Shown: piece by piece, positions 1 to 7,573 of the stretch
Numbering within the stretch: position 1 is the first letter of the stretch
Layout of the letters: every line of letters starts with the position of its first letter
NCBI RefSeq assembly: GCF_016919245.1
Contig: NZ_JAFEJA010000001.1
Span: 5,295,501 to 5,359,500 of the forward strand
Direction: 5' to 3'
Length of the DNA: 64,000 nt
DNA from: Streptomyces zhihengii
Lineage (GTDB): Bacteria; Actinomycetota; Actinomycetes; Streptomycetales; Streptomycetaceae
Translations under genes and position numbers: made by a program
The notes under the pieces: model-generated
Told to the model about the DNA's origin: nothing
Seen by the model: the letters and a program-made list of their open reading frames with translations, nothing else
Databases searched by the model: none

Positions 1-2
1 CG

Positions 3-749
3 GGCGACTACGTGTGGACGGTGCCCGAGACCGTGCTGGGCGTCCTGCTCTCCGGGCTGCTCGCCGTCGCTCCCGCCGCCCTCGGGCGGCTCGCCCGGGC
101 CCGCCGCGAACTGGCCGCCCGCCTCGGCGAACTCGCGCTCTCCCAGGAACGCGAACGCCGCCACGCCGCCGAACAGGCGGCCCTGCGCGAGCGGGAGCGC
201 CTCGCCCGCAACGTCCACGACACCGCGGCCCACCACCTCAGCCTGATCAGCCTGCGCAGCGCCGAACTCGCGGCGGCGGCCGGCTCCGAGGAGTACCGGC
301 GGCAGGCCGAGGCCCTGGGCGAGCTCAGCCGCCGGGCGGCGGCCGACCTGCGCGACACCGTCCACCACCTCGGCCCCGGGCTCGACCGGCTGCACGAACT
401 CCTCGGCCCCGCGGGCGCGGTGGCCGTCCGGCTGGAGGCGGAGGGGTGCCCCGCGGACGTCGGGCACGCCGCGTACCGGATCGTCCAGGAGGCGCTCACC
501 AACGCCCGCCGCCACGCCCCCGGTGCCCCCGCCGTGGTCGACATCGGCCCCGCGGCCGGCGCCTTGCGCGTCGTCGTCCGCAACGGCCCGTCCGCCCTGC
601 CCGCACCCCGGCCCGAACCCGGCGGCGGCCAGGGGCTCCTGGGCCTCCACGCCCGCGCCGCGAGCCTCGGCGGCACCCTGACCGCGGCCTCCACCCCGGA
701 CGGCGGCTTCCAGGTCGAGGCCACCCTCCCGGTGCCGGGCCGCGCCTGA
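3..749 (+). CDS. Sensor histidine kinase, 3' part (5' end outside window)
   Basis: This is the C-terminal part of a NarL/DesK-type sensor kinase, and the frame is open to the left edge. It starts with one hydrophobic segment, followed by a charged coiled coil and a HisKA_3 dimerisation box with RNVHDTAAHH. His in that box, at about residue 69 counted from the GTG at 12, is the likely phospho-acceptor. An ATPase region follows with the EALTNARRHA N-box and a glycine-rich GGGQGLLGLHARA segment. Such kinases phosphorylate LuxR-type response regulators, and the partner is presumably upstream, outside the window. The signal sensed cannot be inferred because the sensor portion is missing. Confidence 0.9.
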   Translation, partial: GDYVWTVPETVLGVLLSGLLAVAPAALGRLARARRELAARLGELALSQERERRHAAEQAALRERERLARNVHDTAAHHLSLISLRSAELAAAAGSEEYRRQAEALGELSRRAAADLRDTVHHLGPGLDRLHELLGPAGAVAVRLEAEGCPADVGHAAYRIVQEALTNARRHAPGAPAVVDIGPAAGALRVVVRNGPSALPAPRPEPGGGQGLLGLHARAASLGGTLTAASTPDGGFQVEATLPVPGRA

Positions 750-822
750 CGCTCCCCGGCCTCCGGGCGGACGGACCCCGGGCGTATCCCGCGCGCACCG
801 GCCGAGCGCCCCCGAGCCCGCG

Positions 823-900
823 CGCCCCCGCCGGGGGTTGGGTGCCCAGTGCGCCGGGCTACCCGCCGGTGCCGGCCGCCCCCGCCGGGGGTTGGGTGCC
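823..900. repeat. Direct repeat pair, 24 bp, period 54
   Basis: The same 24 bp occur at 823-846 and 877-900. Each copy holds the small hairpin CCCCCGCCGGGGG followed by TTGGGTGCC. The second copy encodes part of the C-terminus of the cation exporter on the minus strand. The first lies between that gene and the convergent kinase gene and may help to terminate both. It looks like a local duplication. Confidence 0.6.
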
Positions 901-1950
901 GAGGCCGGGAGTGGGGTCGAGGTAGACGCGGCGAATGGAGGGCCAGCGTTCCCGCAGTTGCTGTTCCGCCTCCTCGCAGGCCCACTCGACCTGGCGGGCG
1001 CTGGACGCGTCGCGGAAGTCGACCTTCGCGGCGACGAGGATCTCGCGGGGGCCCTGGATGAGGGTGGTCAGCTCCAGCACGTCCACGATGTGGGGCACCG
1101 AGAGGATCTCCTCGCGCACGCTCGCGCGCAGACGGGCGGGGAGCGGACGGCCGATCAGGAGCTGGGCGTTGCTGCGGCCCAGGACCCAGGCGACGTAGAC
1201 CAGCAGCACCCCGATCAGCAGCGAGGCGATGCCGTCCCAGACGCCGGAACCGGTGAGCTGGCCGCCGAGCAGGCCGCCCGCCGCGAGCAGCAGGCCGACC
1301 AGCGCGGCCGAGTCCTCCATCACCACCGCCTTCACCGCCGTGTCCGGGGTGCGGCGCAGATAGCGGCCGAAGCCGTAGTGCAGCAGCCGTGCCTCCGCGC
1401 GCGCCTGGTGGACACCGGTGCGCAGCGAGTACGACTCCAGCACGAAGGCGATGGCGAGCACGATGTACGCGAGCAGCGGATCGCCCGGCTCCGCGTCATG
1501 GGTGAGGGAGTGGATGCCGTCGTAGAAGGAGAAGACCGCGCCGCCGACGAAGGTCGCGACCGAGGCCAGCAGCGCCCAGATGTAGCGCTCGGGGCCGTGC
1601 CCGAGCGGGTGGTCCTCGTCGGCCGGCCGGTCGCCGCGCTTCACGGCCGCGAGCAGCATCACCTCGGTGACGGTGTCGGCCAGCGAATGCGCGGCCTCGG
1701 ACAGCATCGCGCTCGATCCGCTGACCAGCCCCGCCACCAGCTTCGCCGCGGCGATCCCCAGATTGGCGATCGCCGCGACGATCACGGTGAAGGCGCTCTC
1801 GGGCTCGTCCTCCCGCGCGGACCCCTGCTCCCGCAGGTCCTGCCCGTCCGCATCGCCCGGTTCCTTCGCCTCGCGCGTCGCGCCGGGTTCCTTCGCCTCG
1901 CCCGTCCCGCCCGGTTCCTTCGCCTCGCCCGTCTCGTTCGACTCGCTCAT
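859..1950 (-). CDS. Cation diffusion facilitator (CDF) family transporter
   Basis: Predicted inner-membrane divalent-cation/proton antiporter of the CDF family (Pfam Cation_efflux). After an acidic, repetitive N-terminus (EAKEPG repeated three times) come membrane segments with the hallmark AMLSEAAHSLAD, whose His and Asp form the transport site. Further along are DHPLGHGPERY, a second membrane pair with EDSAALVGLL, and a C-terminal cytoplasmic domain that normally dimerises. At 363 aa the length is typical. I chose the ATG at 1950 (MSESNETGE) over longer in-frame extensions because the upstream part overlaps the thioesterase gene. No clear ribosome site precedes it. The metal (Zn, Mn, Fe or Co) is unknown. 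Confidence 0.9.
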   Translation of the reverse strand: MSESNETGEAKEPGGTGEAKEPGATREAKEPGDADGQDLREQGSAREDEPESAFTVIVAAIANLGIAAAKLVAGLVSGSSAMLSEAAHSLADTVTEVMLLAAVKRGDRPADEDHPLGHGPERYIWALLASVATFVGGAVFSFYDGIHSLTHDAEPGDPLLAYIVLAIAFVLESYSLRTGVHQARAEARLLHYGFGRYLRRTPDTAVKAVVMEDSAALVGLLLAAGGLLGGQLTGSGVWDGIASLLIGVLLVYVAWVLGRSNAQLLIGRPLPARLRASVREEILSVPHIVDVLELTTLIQGPREILVAAKVDFRDASSARQVEWACEEAEQQLRERWPSIRRVYLDPTPGLGTQPPAGAAGTGG

Positions 1951-2020
1951 GCGACGGACGGTATGCCCGATTCGCGGCAGGTTGGGGGACCGGCTCGGCG
2001 GCGCCCGGCGGCGCCCCGCG

Positions 2021-2893
2021 TCAGCGGGGGACCCGGACGACGCCCTCCTGGATGACGGTGATCGCCAGCCGCCCGTCCTGGGTGTGGATGCGGGCCTGGC
2101 CGAGGCCCCGCCCGCCGGAGGCGGACGGCGACTCCTGGTCGTACAGCAGCCATTCGTCGGCGCGGAACGGCCGGTGGAACCACATCGCGTGGTCCAGCGA
2201 CGCGCCCACCACGTCACCGACCGCCCAGCCGCCCCGGCCGTGCGCCAGCAGCACCGAGTCGAGCAGGGTCATGTCCGAGACGTAGGTGGCCAGGCAGACG
2301 TGCAGCAGCGGGTCGTCGGCGAGCTTGCCGACGGTGCGGAACCAGACCTGCGAGCGCGGCTCGCGGGGCCGGCCGACCGTGCCGTACGGCGGCTCGTCGA
2401 CGTAGCGCAGGTCGACCGCCGCCCGGGCCTCCAGGAAGCGCTCCACGACCCGCCCGTCCACGAACCGGTCCGCGTAGCGCGGCAGCAGCTCGGCCGCCGT
2501 GGGCAGCGTCTCGGGGTCGGGGGCGGCGGGCATCTCCGCCTGGTGCTCCAGCCCCTCCTCGTACGTCTGGAAGGACGCCGAGAGGTGGAAGATCGGCTGC
2601 CCGTGCTGCACGGCGACGACCCGCCGGGTGGTGAAGGACCGGCCGTCGCGGATGCGGTCGACCGTGTACACGATCGGCGCGCCCGGGTCGCCCATGCGCA
2701 GGAAGTACGAGTGGAGCGAGTGCGCCGTACGGTCCGCGGGGACGGTACGGCCCGCGGCGACCAGCGCCTGGGCCGCCACCTGTCCCCCGAAGACCCGGGG
2801 GACGACGGCGGACCGGGAGCTGCCGCGGAAGATGTTCTGCTCGATCTGCTCCAGGTCGAGCAGATCGAGCAGATCGTCGAGTGCAGGGCTCAT
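2021..2893 (-). CDS. tesB: Acyl-CoA thioesterase II (TesB family)
   Basis: Double-hotdog thioesterase of 290 aa, the usual TesB length, predicted to hydrolyse acyl-CoA to free fatty acid and CoA in the cytoplasm. Recognisable parts are the N-terminal LEQIEQNIFRG, VFGGQVAAQAL around the first hotdog helix, LHSYFLRMGDP, and the second half with LLDSVLLAHGRGG and SLDHAMWFHRPFRADEWLLY, which carries the conserved Asp/His pair. It starts 14 bp after the acyl-CoA dehydrogenase stop on the same strand, so the two are almost certainly cotranscribed, which points to fatty or branched acyl-CoA turnover. Confidence 0.95.
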   Translation of the reverse strand: MSPALDDLLDLLDLEQIEQNIFRGSSRSAVVPRVFGGQVAAQALVAAGRTVPADRTAHSLHSYFLRMGDPGAPIVYTVDRIRDGRSFTTRRVVAVQHGQPIFHLSASFQTYEEGLEHQAEMPAAPDPETLPTAAELLPRYADRFVDGRVVERFLEARAAVDLRYVDEPPYGTVGRPREPRSQVWFRTVGKLADDPLLHVCLATYVSDMTLLDSVLLAHGRGGWAVGDVVGASLDHAMWFHRPFRADEWLLYDQESPSASGGRGLGQARIHTQDGRLAITVIQEGVVRVPR

Positions 2894-2906
2894 GGGCTGA
2901 CGGTAC

Positions 2907-4064
2907 TTACAGACCCATGTCCTTGGCGATGATCATCTTCATGACCTCGCTGGTGCCGCCGTAGATGCGGTTGACGCGGTTGTCCGCGTACAGGCGGGCG
3001 ATCGGGTACTCGTTCATGAAGCCGTAGCCGCCGTGGAGCTGGAGGCAGCGGTCGATGACGCGGTGCGCGACCTCGGTGCAGAACAGCTTGGCGGAGGCGG
3101 CCTCGGCGGCCGTCAGCTCGCCGGCGTCCAGGGCCTCCAGGGCGCGGTCGGCGACGGCCTCGGCCGCGTCCACCTCGGCCTGGCAGGCGGCCAGCTCGAA
3201 CTTGGTGTTCTGGAAGGAGGCGACGGTCTTGCCGAAGACCGTGCGGTCCTGCACGTACTCCTTGGCGAACCGGACGGCGGCCTTGGCCTGCGCGTAGGCG
3301 CCGAAGGCGATGCCCCAGCGCTCGGAGGGCAGGTTGGAGCCGAGGTAGTAGAAGCCCTTGTTCTCCTCGCCGAGCAGGTCGTCGACGGGGACCTTCACGT
3401 CGACGAACGCCAGCTCGGCGGTGTCGGAGGTGCGCAGGCCGAGCTTGTCCAGCTTGCGGCCGATGGAGTAGCCCTCCGCCTTGGTGTCGACGGCGAAGAG
3501 GGAGATGCCGTGGCGGCGGTCCTCGGCGGTCGGGGCGTCGGTGCGGGCGCAGACGATCACGCGGTCGGCGTGGACGCCGCCGGTGATGAAGGTCTTGGAG
3601 CCGTTGAGGACGTAGTGGGTGCCGTCCTCGGAGAGCTTGGCGGTGGTCTTCATGCCCGCGAGGTCGGAGCCGGTGCCGGGCTCGGTCATCGCGAGCGCCC
3701 ACATCTCCTCGCCGGAGACGAACTTGGGCAGGAAGCGCTTCTTCTGCTCGTCGGTCGCGAGGGACTTGATGTAGGGGAGGGCGAGCAGCACGTGCACGCC
3801 GGAGCCGCCGAACTGGACGCCCGCGCGGGCGGTCTCCTCGTAGAGGACCGCCTCGAACTTGTGGGAGTCCAGGCCCGCGCCGCCGAACTCCTCGGGCACG
3901 TTGATGCCGAAGATGCCCAGCTCGCCGAGCTGGTGGTAGAACTCGCGCGGCGCCTGACCGGCCGCGAACCACTCCTCGTAGACGGGGACGACCTCGGCCT
4001 CGATGAAGGCGCGGATCGTGTCCCGGAACGCCTCGTGGTCCTCGTTGAAAACGGTACGGCGCAC
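2907..4064 (-). CDS. Acyl-CoA dehydrogenase
   Basis: FAD-dependent acyl-CoA dehydrogenase of about 385 aa, catalysing alpha,beta-dehydrogenation of an acyl-CoA with electrons passed to ETF. Three domains follow in order: a helical N-terminus (DHEAFRDTIRAF), the beta domain with WALAMTEPGTGSDLAGM, and a C-terminal helical domain ending LQLHGGYGFMNEYPIARLYADNRVNRIYGGTSEVMK, the family signature. The GTG at 4064 has AGGGAGG five bases upstream and gives MRRTVFNEDHEAF. The longer start at 4088 has no such site. The gene leads an operon with tesB behind a promoter with an embedded operator-like palindrome. Confidence 0.95.
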   Translation of the reverse strand: MRRTVFNEDHEAFRDTIRAFIEAEVVPVYEEWFAAGQAPREFYHQLGELGIFGINVPEEFGGAGLDSHKFEAVLYEETARAGVQFGGSGVHVLLALPYIKSLATDEQKKRFLPKFVSGEEMWALAMTEPGTGSDLAGMKTTAKLSEDGTHYVLNGSKTFITGGVHADRVIVCARTDAPTAEDRRHGISLFAVDTKAEGYSIGRKLDKLGLRTSDTAELAFVDVKVPVDDLLGEENKGFYYLGSNLPSERWGIAFGAYAQAKAAVRFAKEYVQDRTVFGKTVASFQNTKFELAACQAEVDAAEAVADRALEALDAGELTAAEAASAKLFCTEVAHRVIDRCLQLHGGYGFMNEYPIARLYADNRVNRIYGGTSEVMKMIIAKDMGL

Positions 4065-4102
4065 GGACGCCTCCCTCGTAGTGGTCACACGGATGTGTCA
4101 CG

Positions 4103-4130
4103 GATATATCTAAGCGCTTGCTCAGTCCAA
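4103..4130 (-). promoter_or_regulatory. Promoter with embedded TetR-type operator for the acyl-CoA dehydrogenase operon
   Basis: On the minus strand TTGGAC (4130-4125) and TATATC (4108-4103) are spaced by 16 bp. The spacer is filled by TGAGCAAGCGCTTA (4124-4111), an imperfect palindrome of form TNAGC-N4-GCTNA. A repressor bound here would block RNA polymerase. The position and symmetry suggest a TetR-family acyl-CoA-responsive repressor, but no regulator gene lies next to it. Confidence 0.55.
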
Positions 4131-4131
4131 G

Positions 4132-4307
4132 TTACCGGGCGGTTGTTGAAACTGTCCAGAGTGACATCGGGCACGGCGGGCCGGCGTCTCGGCGGAGGTG
4201 TCGGCCGGCGCCTTCGGCGGGCCCCCTCCGGAGTGGGGTCGAACCCGCCGGTAATAAGGCGCTGCACGCCTCTGGCTGCCCCCTTCCGCCATGGGCTACC
4301 GTCGGTA
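4132..4307. promoter_or_regulatory. Cluster of TTACCGG-type sites upstream of the flavoprotein gene
   Basis: Three related elements lie in this intergenic region. TTACCGGGCGG is at 4132-4142. TTACCGGCGGG is at 4254-4244 on the minus strand. A perfect palindrome TACCG-T-CGGTA is at 4297-4307. They resemble operator half-sites of a repressor acting on the divergent dehydrogenase and flavoprotein genes. A very similar TTACTGGCGGG is found before the lipase gene at 49538-49548. The link to lipid metabolism is inference. Confidence 0.4.
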
Positions 4308-4402
4308 ACCCTTGCCGCCCCGGCAGTCTCCTCCGCACCTCTCACCCCCCTCCCGCGGGTGTGCCCAGCCGTGCCCGCGGCCGTCCTGGAAGGCAGTCAC
4401 TG

Positions 4403-6214
4403 GTGGAGAGCTCCAGCGCAGACAGCGGATCGCAGACCGGTCCCGACACCCCCTCCGGCGTCACCCGCCGCCACGCCCTGACCGTCGCGGGCGGCGCGTT
4501 CGCCGCCGCCGCGGTCGCCTCGGCCGCCCCCGCCTTCGGCGCGGAACCGCAGTCCGCCGACGCGATCGTCGTCGGCCACGGACTCGCCGGACTCGTCGCC
4601 ACCATGGAACTGGCCGCGGCGGGACGCAAGGTCCTGCTGCTCGACCAGGAACCCGAGGCGAGCCTCGGCGGCCAGGCGTTCTGGTCCTTCGGCGGCCTCT
4701 TCTTCGTGGACTCCCACGAACAGCGCCTGATGGGGGTCAAGGACTCCAAGGACCTCGCCTGGCAGGACTGGCTCGGCACCGCGCGCTTCGACCGCGGCGT
4801 GGACGACCCGGCCGGCCAGGACCACTGGGCGCGCAAGTGGGCCGAGGCGTACGTCGACTTCGCGGCGGGGGAGAAGCGGTCCTGGCTCGCCGGGCTCGGC
4901 ATGCAGTGGTTCCCGATCGTCGGCTGGGCCGAGCGCGGCGGCGGCCTCGCCGACGGACACGGCAACTCGGTGCCCCGCTTCCACATCACCTGGGGCACCG
5001 GACCCGCCGTCGTGGAGCCCTTCGAGAAGAAGGTCCGCCAGGCGGTCGCGGCGGGCAAGGTGACGTTCCGCTTCCGGCACCGGGTCGACGAGCTGATCAC
5101 CAGCGGCGGCGCCGTCACCGGTGTGCGGGGCGCCGTCCTGGAGCCGAGCGGCGTCGCACGCGGCAAGCCCAGCTCGCGGACGGTCGTCGGCGACTTCGAA
5201 CTCCGCGCGCCGGTCGTCGTGGTGACCTCCGGCGGCATCGGCGCCGACCACGACCTGGTGCGCCGCAACTGGCCGGCCCGTCTCGGCACCCCGCCCAAGA
5301 CCATGATCACCGGCGTCCCGGCCCATGTGGACGGCCGGATGCTCGGCATCACCGAACGCGCGGGCGGCCGGATCGTCAACCCCGACCGGATGTGGCACTA
5401 CACCGAGGGCCTGCGCAACTACGACCCCATCTGGCCCGGCCACGGCATCCGCATCCTGCCCGGCCCGTCCTCGATGTGGTTCGACGCCACCGGCAAGCGC
5501 TTCGGCGCCCCCGACCTCCCCGGCTACGACACCCTCCACACCCTGAAGTCGATCACCGCCAGCGGCCACGACTACTCGTGGTTCGTCACCACGCAGAAGA
5601 TCATCGCCAAGGAGTTCGCCCTCTCCGGCTCGGAGCAGAACCCCGACCTCACCAAGAAGGACCTGCTGATGCTGCTCTCCCGCATCTGGCAGACGCCCGA
5701 ACCGATCGAGCGCTTCAAGAAGTACGGGGAGGACTTCGTCGTCGCCTCCTCCCTCCCCGAGCTGGTGCACGGCATGAACCGGCTCACCGGCGACAACCTG
5801 ATCGACCTCGCCGACCTCCGGCGCCAGATCGAGGCGCGCGACCGGGAGATCACCAACCCGTACACCAAGGACCTCCAGGTCATGGGCATCCGCAACGCCC
5901 TCGCCTACCCGGGCGACACCCTCAGCCGGACCGCCTCCGTCCACCGCATCCTCGACCCGGACGCGGCCCCGCTGATCGCCGTCCGCCTCAACGTCCTGAC
6001 CCGCAAGACCCTCGGCGGCCTGCAGACCGACCTCTCCGGCCGCGTCCTGAACGCCGCCGGGCAGCCGATCCCCGGCCTCTACGCCGCCGGCGAGGTCGCC
6101 GGCTTCGGCGGCGGCGGCGTCCACGGCTACGGCTCCCTGGAGGGCACCTTCCTCGGCGGCTGCCTCTTCTCCGGCCGCGTCGCGGGGAGGGCGGCGGCGG
6201 CCGCGACGGGGTGA
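4403..6214 (+). CDS. Tat-exported FAD-binding dehydrogenase (fumarate reductase/KSDH-like flavoprotein)
   Basis: 603-aa flavoprotein of the FAD_binding_2 superfamily, which includes fumarate reductases and 3-ketosteroid dehydrogenases. It begins with a twin-arginine signal, TRRHALTVAGG followed by a hydrophobic stretch and AFGAE, so folded export is expected. The Rossmann fold follows: DAIVVGHGLAGLVATMELAAAG with ELAAAGRKVLLLDQEP. The C-terminus has GLYAAGEVAGFGGGGVHGYGSLEGTFLGGCLFSGRVAG, which closes the FAD site. I chose the GTG at 4403, preceded by GGAAGG, over distant upstream ATGs lacking coding character. The substrate is unknown. The nearby acyl-CoA genes and shared motifs hint at lipid or steroid-like substrates. 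Confidence 0.85.
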   Translation: MESSSADSGSQTGPDTPSGVTRRHALTVAGGAFAAAAVASAAPAFGAEPQSADAIVVGHGLAGLVATMELAAAGRKVLLLDQEPEASLGGQAFWSFGGLFFVDSHEQRLMGVKDSKDLAWQDWLGTARFDRGVDDPAGQDHWARKWAEAYVDFAAGEKRSWLAGLGMQWFPIVGWAERGGGLADGHGNSVPRFHITWGTGPAVVEPFEKKVRQAVAAGKVTFRFRHRVDELITSGGAVTGVRGAVLEPSGVARGKPSSRTVVGDFELRAPVVVVTSGGIGADHDLVRRNWPARLGTPPKTMITGVPAHVDGRMLGITERAGGRIVNPDRMWHYTEGLRNYDPIWPGHGIRILPGPSSMWFDATGKRFGAPDLPGYDTLHTLKSITASGHDYSWFVTTQKIIAKEFALSGSEQNPDLTKKDLLMLLSRIWQTPEPIERFKKYGEDFVVASSLPELVHGMNRLTGDNLIDLADLRRQIEARDREITNPYTKDLQVMGIRNALAYPGDTLSRTASVHRILDPDAAPLIAVRLNVLTRKTLGGLQTDLSGRVLNAAGQPIPGLYAAGEVAGFGGGGVHGYGSLEGTFLGGCLFSGRVAGRAAAAATG

Positions 6215-6244
6215 CGCGGGCCGGTCCGCGCGCGGCGCGGCAGA

Positions 6245-6265
6245 TGTGACAGGGGCCCCGTCACA
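6245..6265. promoter_or_regulatory. 21-bp palindromic operator candidate, site 1
   Basis: TGTGAC, nine bases (AGGGGCCCC), GTCACA: a perfect palindrome apart from its centre. It matches sites at 7049-7069 and 7451-7471 in arms, spacing and a GGSCC core. It lies about 50-70 bp upstream of the possible 27-codon gene at 6319 and downstream of the DUF397 gene. It probably binds the dimeric XRE/DUF5753 regulator encoded here or another local factor. Confidence 0.65.
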
Positions 6266-6318
6266 CCGGGCGGGGCCGACCGCACCGCCCGCGCGCCCGT
6301 GCGGGGGCGGTGTCCGCC

Positions 6319-6402
6319 GTGACGACTGACGAGGACCAGCGAGACCCGTACACGGACGTGTACGAGCTCGTCGAGAAGGGCCTGAGGGTCACCGGCTACT
6401 GA
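6319..6402 (+). CDS. Possible small peptide gene (27 aa)
   Basis: A GTG-initiated ORF of 27 codons, too short for ordinary ORF calling: it begins MTTDEDQRDP and ends KGLRVTGY. Nearly every third codon position is G or C, as in real genes of this genome, and the frame ends cleanly just before the convergent DUF397 gene. An in-frame GTG at 6310 is an alternative start. No good ribosome site is visible. The peptide is acidic at the N-terminus with a hydrophobic tail end, and I recognise no family. The operator-like site at 6245 suggests it belongs to the XRE/DUF397 unit. Confidence 0.35.
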   Translation: MTTDEDQRDPYTDVYELVEKGLRVTGY

Positions 6403-6429
6403 CGCGCCTCCGTCGGGAAGGCAGAGGTG

Positions 6430-6651
6430 TCAGCCCCCGAGCGCGCCGCTGCGGACCGCCGTGACGAAGGCCGTCCAGCCGGGCGCCGGGAACACGAGGG
6501 CGGGTCCGTCGGGGACCTTCGAGTCCCGGACGGGGACGCCGGCCGGGTGGGCGTCGACGACCTCGACGCAGCTGCCGGCGTCCGACCCGCTGTAGGACGA
6601 CGCGCGCCAGCCGGCGAGCCGGGACGCGTCCGGGATGGTGGGCTCAGCCAT
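6430..6651 (-). CDS. DUF397 domain-containing protein
   Basis: A 73-aa protein of the DUF397 family, found almost only in actinomycetes and usually encoded directly after a WhiJ-like XRE regulator, as here. The family core is complete: WRASSYSGSDAGSCVEV, VPVRDSKVPDG, ALVF and WTAFVTAVRSG. Its start overlaps the regulator's stop by 8 bp, so translation is coupled. In studied pairs the small protein modulates the regulator and the pairs behave somewhat like antitoxin or developmental switches. The role here is inferred from that family only. Confidence 0.92.
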   Translation of the reverse strand: MAEPTIPDASRLAGWRASSYSGSDAGSCVEVVDAHPAGVPVRDSKVPDGPALVFPAPGWTAFVTAVRSGALGG

Positions 6652-7438
6652 GGCGATCGAACTCCTCCGCTGCCGCTCTCATGAGGGCGATCGACTCCCT
6701 GAGGGGGAGTGCGTCGCTCAGAGCGAGATCGTAGTGAGCCTGCAACTGTTCGACCACGGCCGGGGCGTCGTGGACGCGGCCGATGTGCATGCCTTCGGTG
6801 TAGGCGACGGGTGGCTGGTCGTCGAACCACATCAAGGACAACATGCTCTGGAGCAGCGGGTGGTAGCCGAGCCGCATCGGCAGGATGTGCACCCGCACGC
6901 GCTGTGACTCGGCCAGTCCCACGAGATGCCGGAGCTGCCCCGCCATGACCGCGGCCCCGCCGACCGGGCGCCGCAGCACGGACTCGTCCAGGAGGGCCCA
7001 CACGGTGGGCTGGACGGGATCGGCCAGGACGGCTGCTCGCTGAAGTCGTGTGACAACGGCCCTGTCACAGTCCTCTTCACTCCTGGGAGGGAAGGCGGAG
7101 CCGAGGACGGCACGGGCGTAGGCCTCCGTCTGGAGGATGCCGGGCACGAACGCGAGGGCGAACTCACGGATGGACCGCGCCTGTTGTTCGAGGTGCATCG
7201 CCGCGGCGAAATGGTCCGCGACCGCGACGTCCTCCTGGGGGAGGAAGCTGCTCAGCACGTTCCCCGTGTTCAGAGCCCGGTCCAGGCGGCGGGCGTCCTC
7301 CTTCGAGGGGATGCGGCGGCCCGCCTCGATATGGGCGATGTGCGAACGCGTCATGATCGCCGCGTCCGCCAGTTCCTGCTGGGTGAGCCCGGCCGCGTCC
7401 CGCTGCGCCTTCAGCCACTCCCCATACATGTTGCTCAC
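6644..7438 (-). CDS. XRE-family regulator with DUF5753 domain (WhiJ-like)
   Basis: A 264-aa DNA-binding regulator. An N-terminal HTH_3/XRE domain (GEWLKAQRDAAGLTQQELA, then SHIAHIEAGRR) is followed by the DUF5753 domain (EFALAFVPGILQTEAYARAV, VWALLDESVLRRPVGG, VRVHILPMRLGYHPLLQSML). The GTG at 7438 is chosen because AAAGGAG sits six bases upstream. The earlier in-frame start lacks one. A TGTGAC-N9-GTCACA palindrome overlaps the leader just upstream of this ribosome site, and another lies inside the gene, suggesting autorepression. The gene is paired with DUF397 downstream and divergent from two small unknown genes. Confidence 0.95.
   Translation of the reverse strand: MSNMYGEWLKAQRDAAGLTQQELADAAIMTRSHIAHIEAGRRIPSKEDARRLDRALNTGNVLSSFLPQEDVAVADHFAAAMHLEQQARSIREFALAFVPGILQTEAYARAVLGSAFPPRSEEDCDRAVVTRLQRAAVLADPVQPTVWALLDESVLRRPVGGAAVMAGQLRHLVGLAESQRVRVHILPMRLGYHPLLQSMLSLMWFDDQPPVAYTEGMHIGRVHDAPAVVEQLQAHYDLALSDALPLRESIALMRAAAEEFDRHG
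7049..7069. promoter_or_regulatory. 21-bp palindromic operator candidate, site 2 (inside the XRE gene)
   Basis: TGTGAC, nine bases (AACGGCCCT), GTCACA. It lies within the DUF5753-coding part of the regulator gene. The match in arms and spacing to the intergenic copies, despite coding constraint, argues for a functional site, perhaps a roadblock or looping partner for site 3. Confidence 0.6.
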
Positions 7439-7450
7439 CGTGAACTCCTT

Positions 7451-7471
7451 TGTGACAAAGGGCCTGTCACA
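7451..7471. promoter_or_regulatory. 21-bp palindromic operator candidate, site 3 (XRE gene leader)
   Basis: TGTGAC, nine bases (AAAGGGCCT), GTCACA. It sits 13 bp upstream of the regulator's GTG, next to its AAAGGAG ribosome site, in the 135-bp divergent region shared with the gene at 7574. The placement fits autoregulation by the XRE protein. Confidence 0.7.
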
Positions 7472-7573
7472 CCGAACCCCCTGGTCAGCGTAGGCACCCC
7501 GGCTCCACTGTGTGAGGCGATCGCCACAGAGCGACACCTTCGTGGCACCTTCCCCTCCGAGGAGTTGAGGACG

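Noticed and set aside
859..2217. Longer 452-aa version of the cation exporter
   Set aside because: The N-terminal extension overlaps the tesB gene antisense-free frame on the same strand and is low-complexity. The ATG at 1950 gives a normal CDF length.
6245..7471. Crp-type binding sites
   Set aside because: The Crp pattern is TGTGA-N6-TCACA. These palindromes have TGTGA-N11-TCACA, five bases longer.
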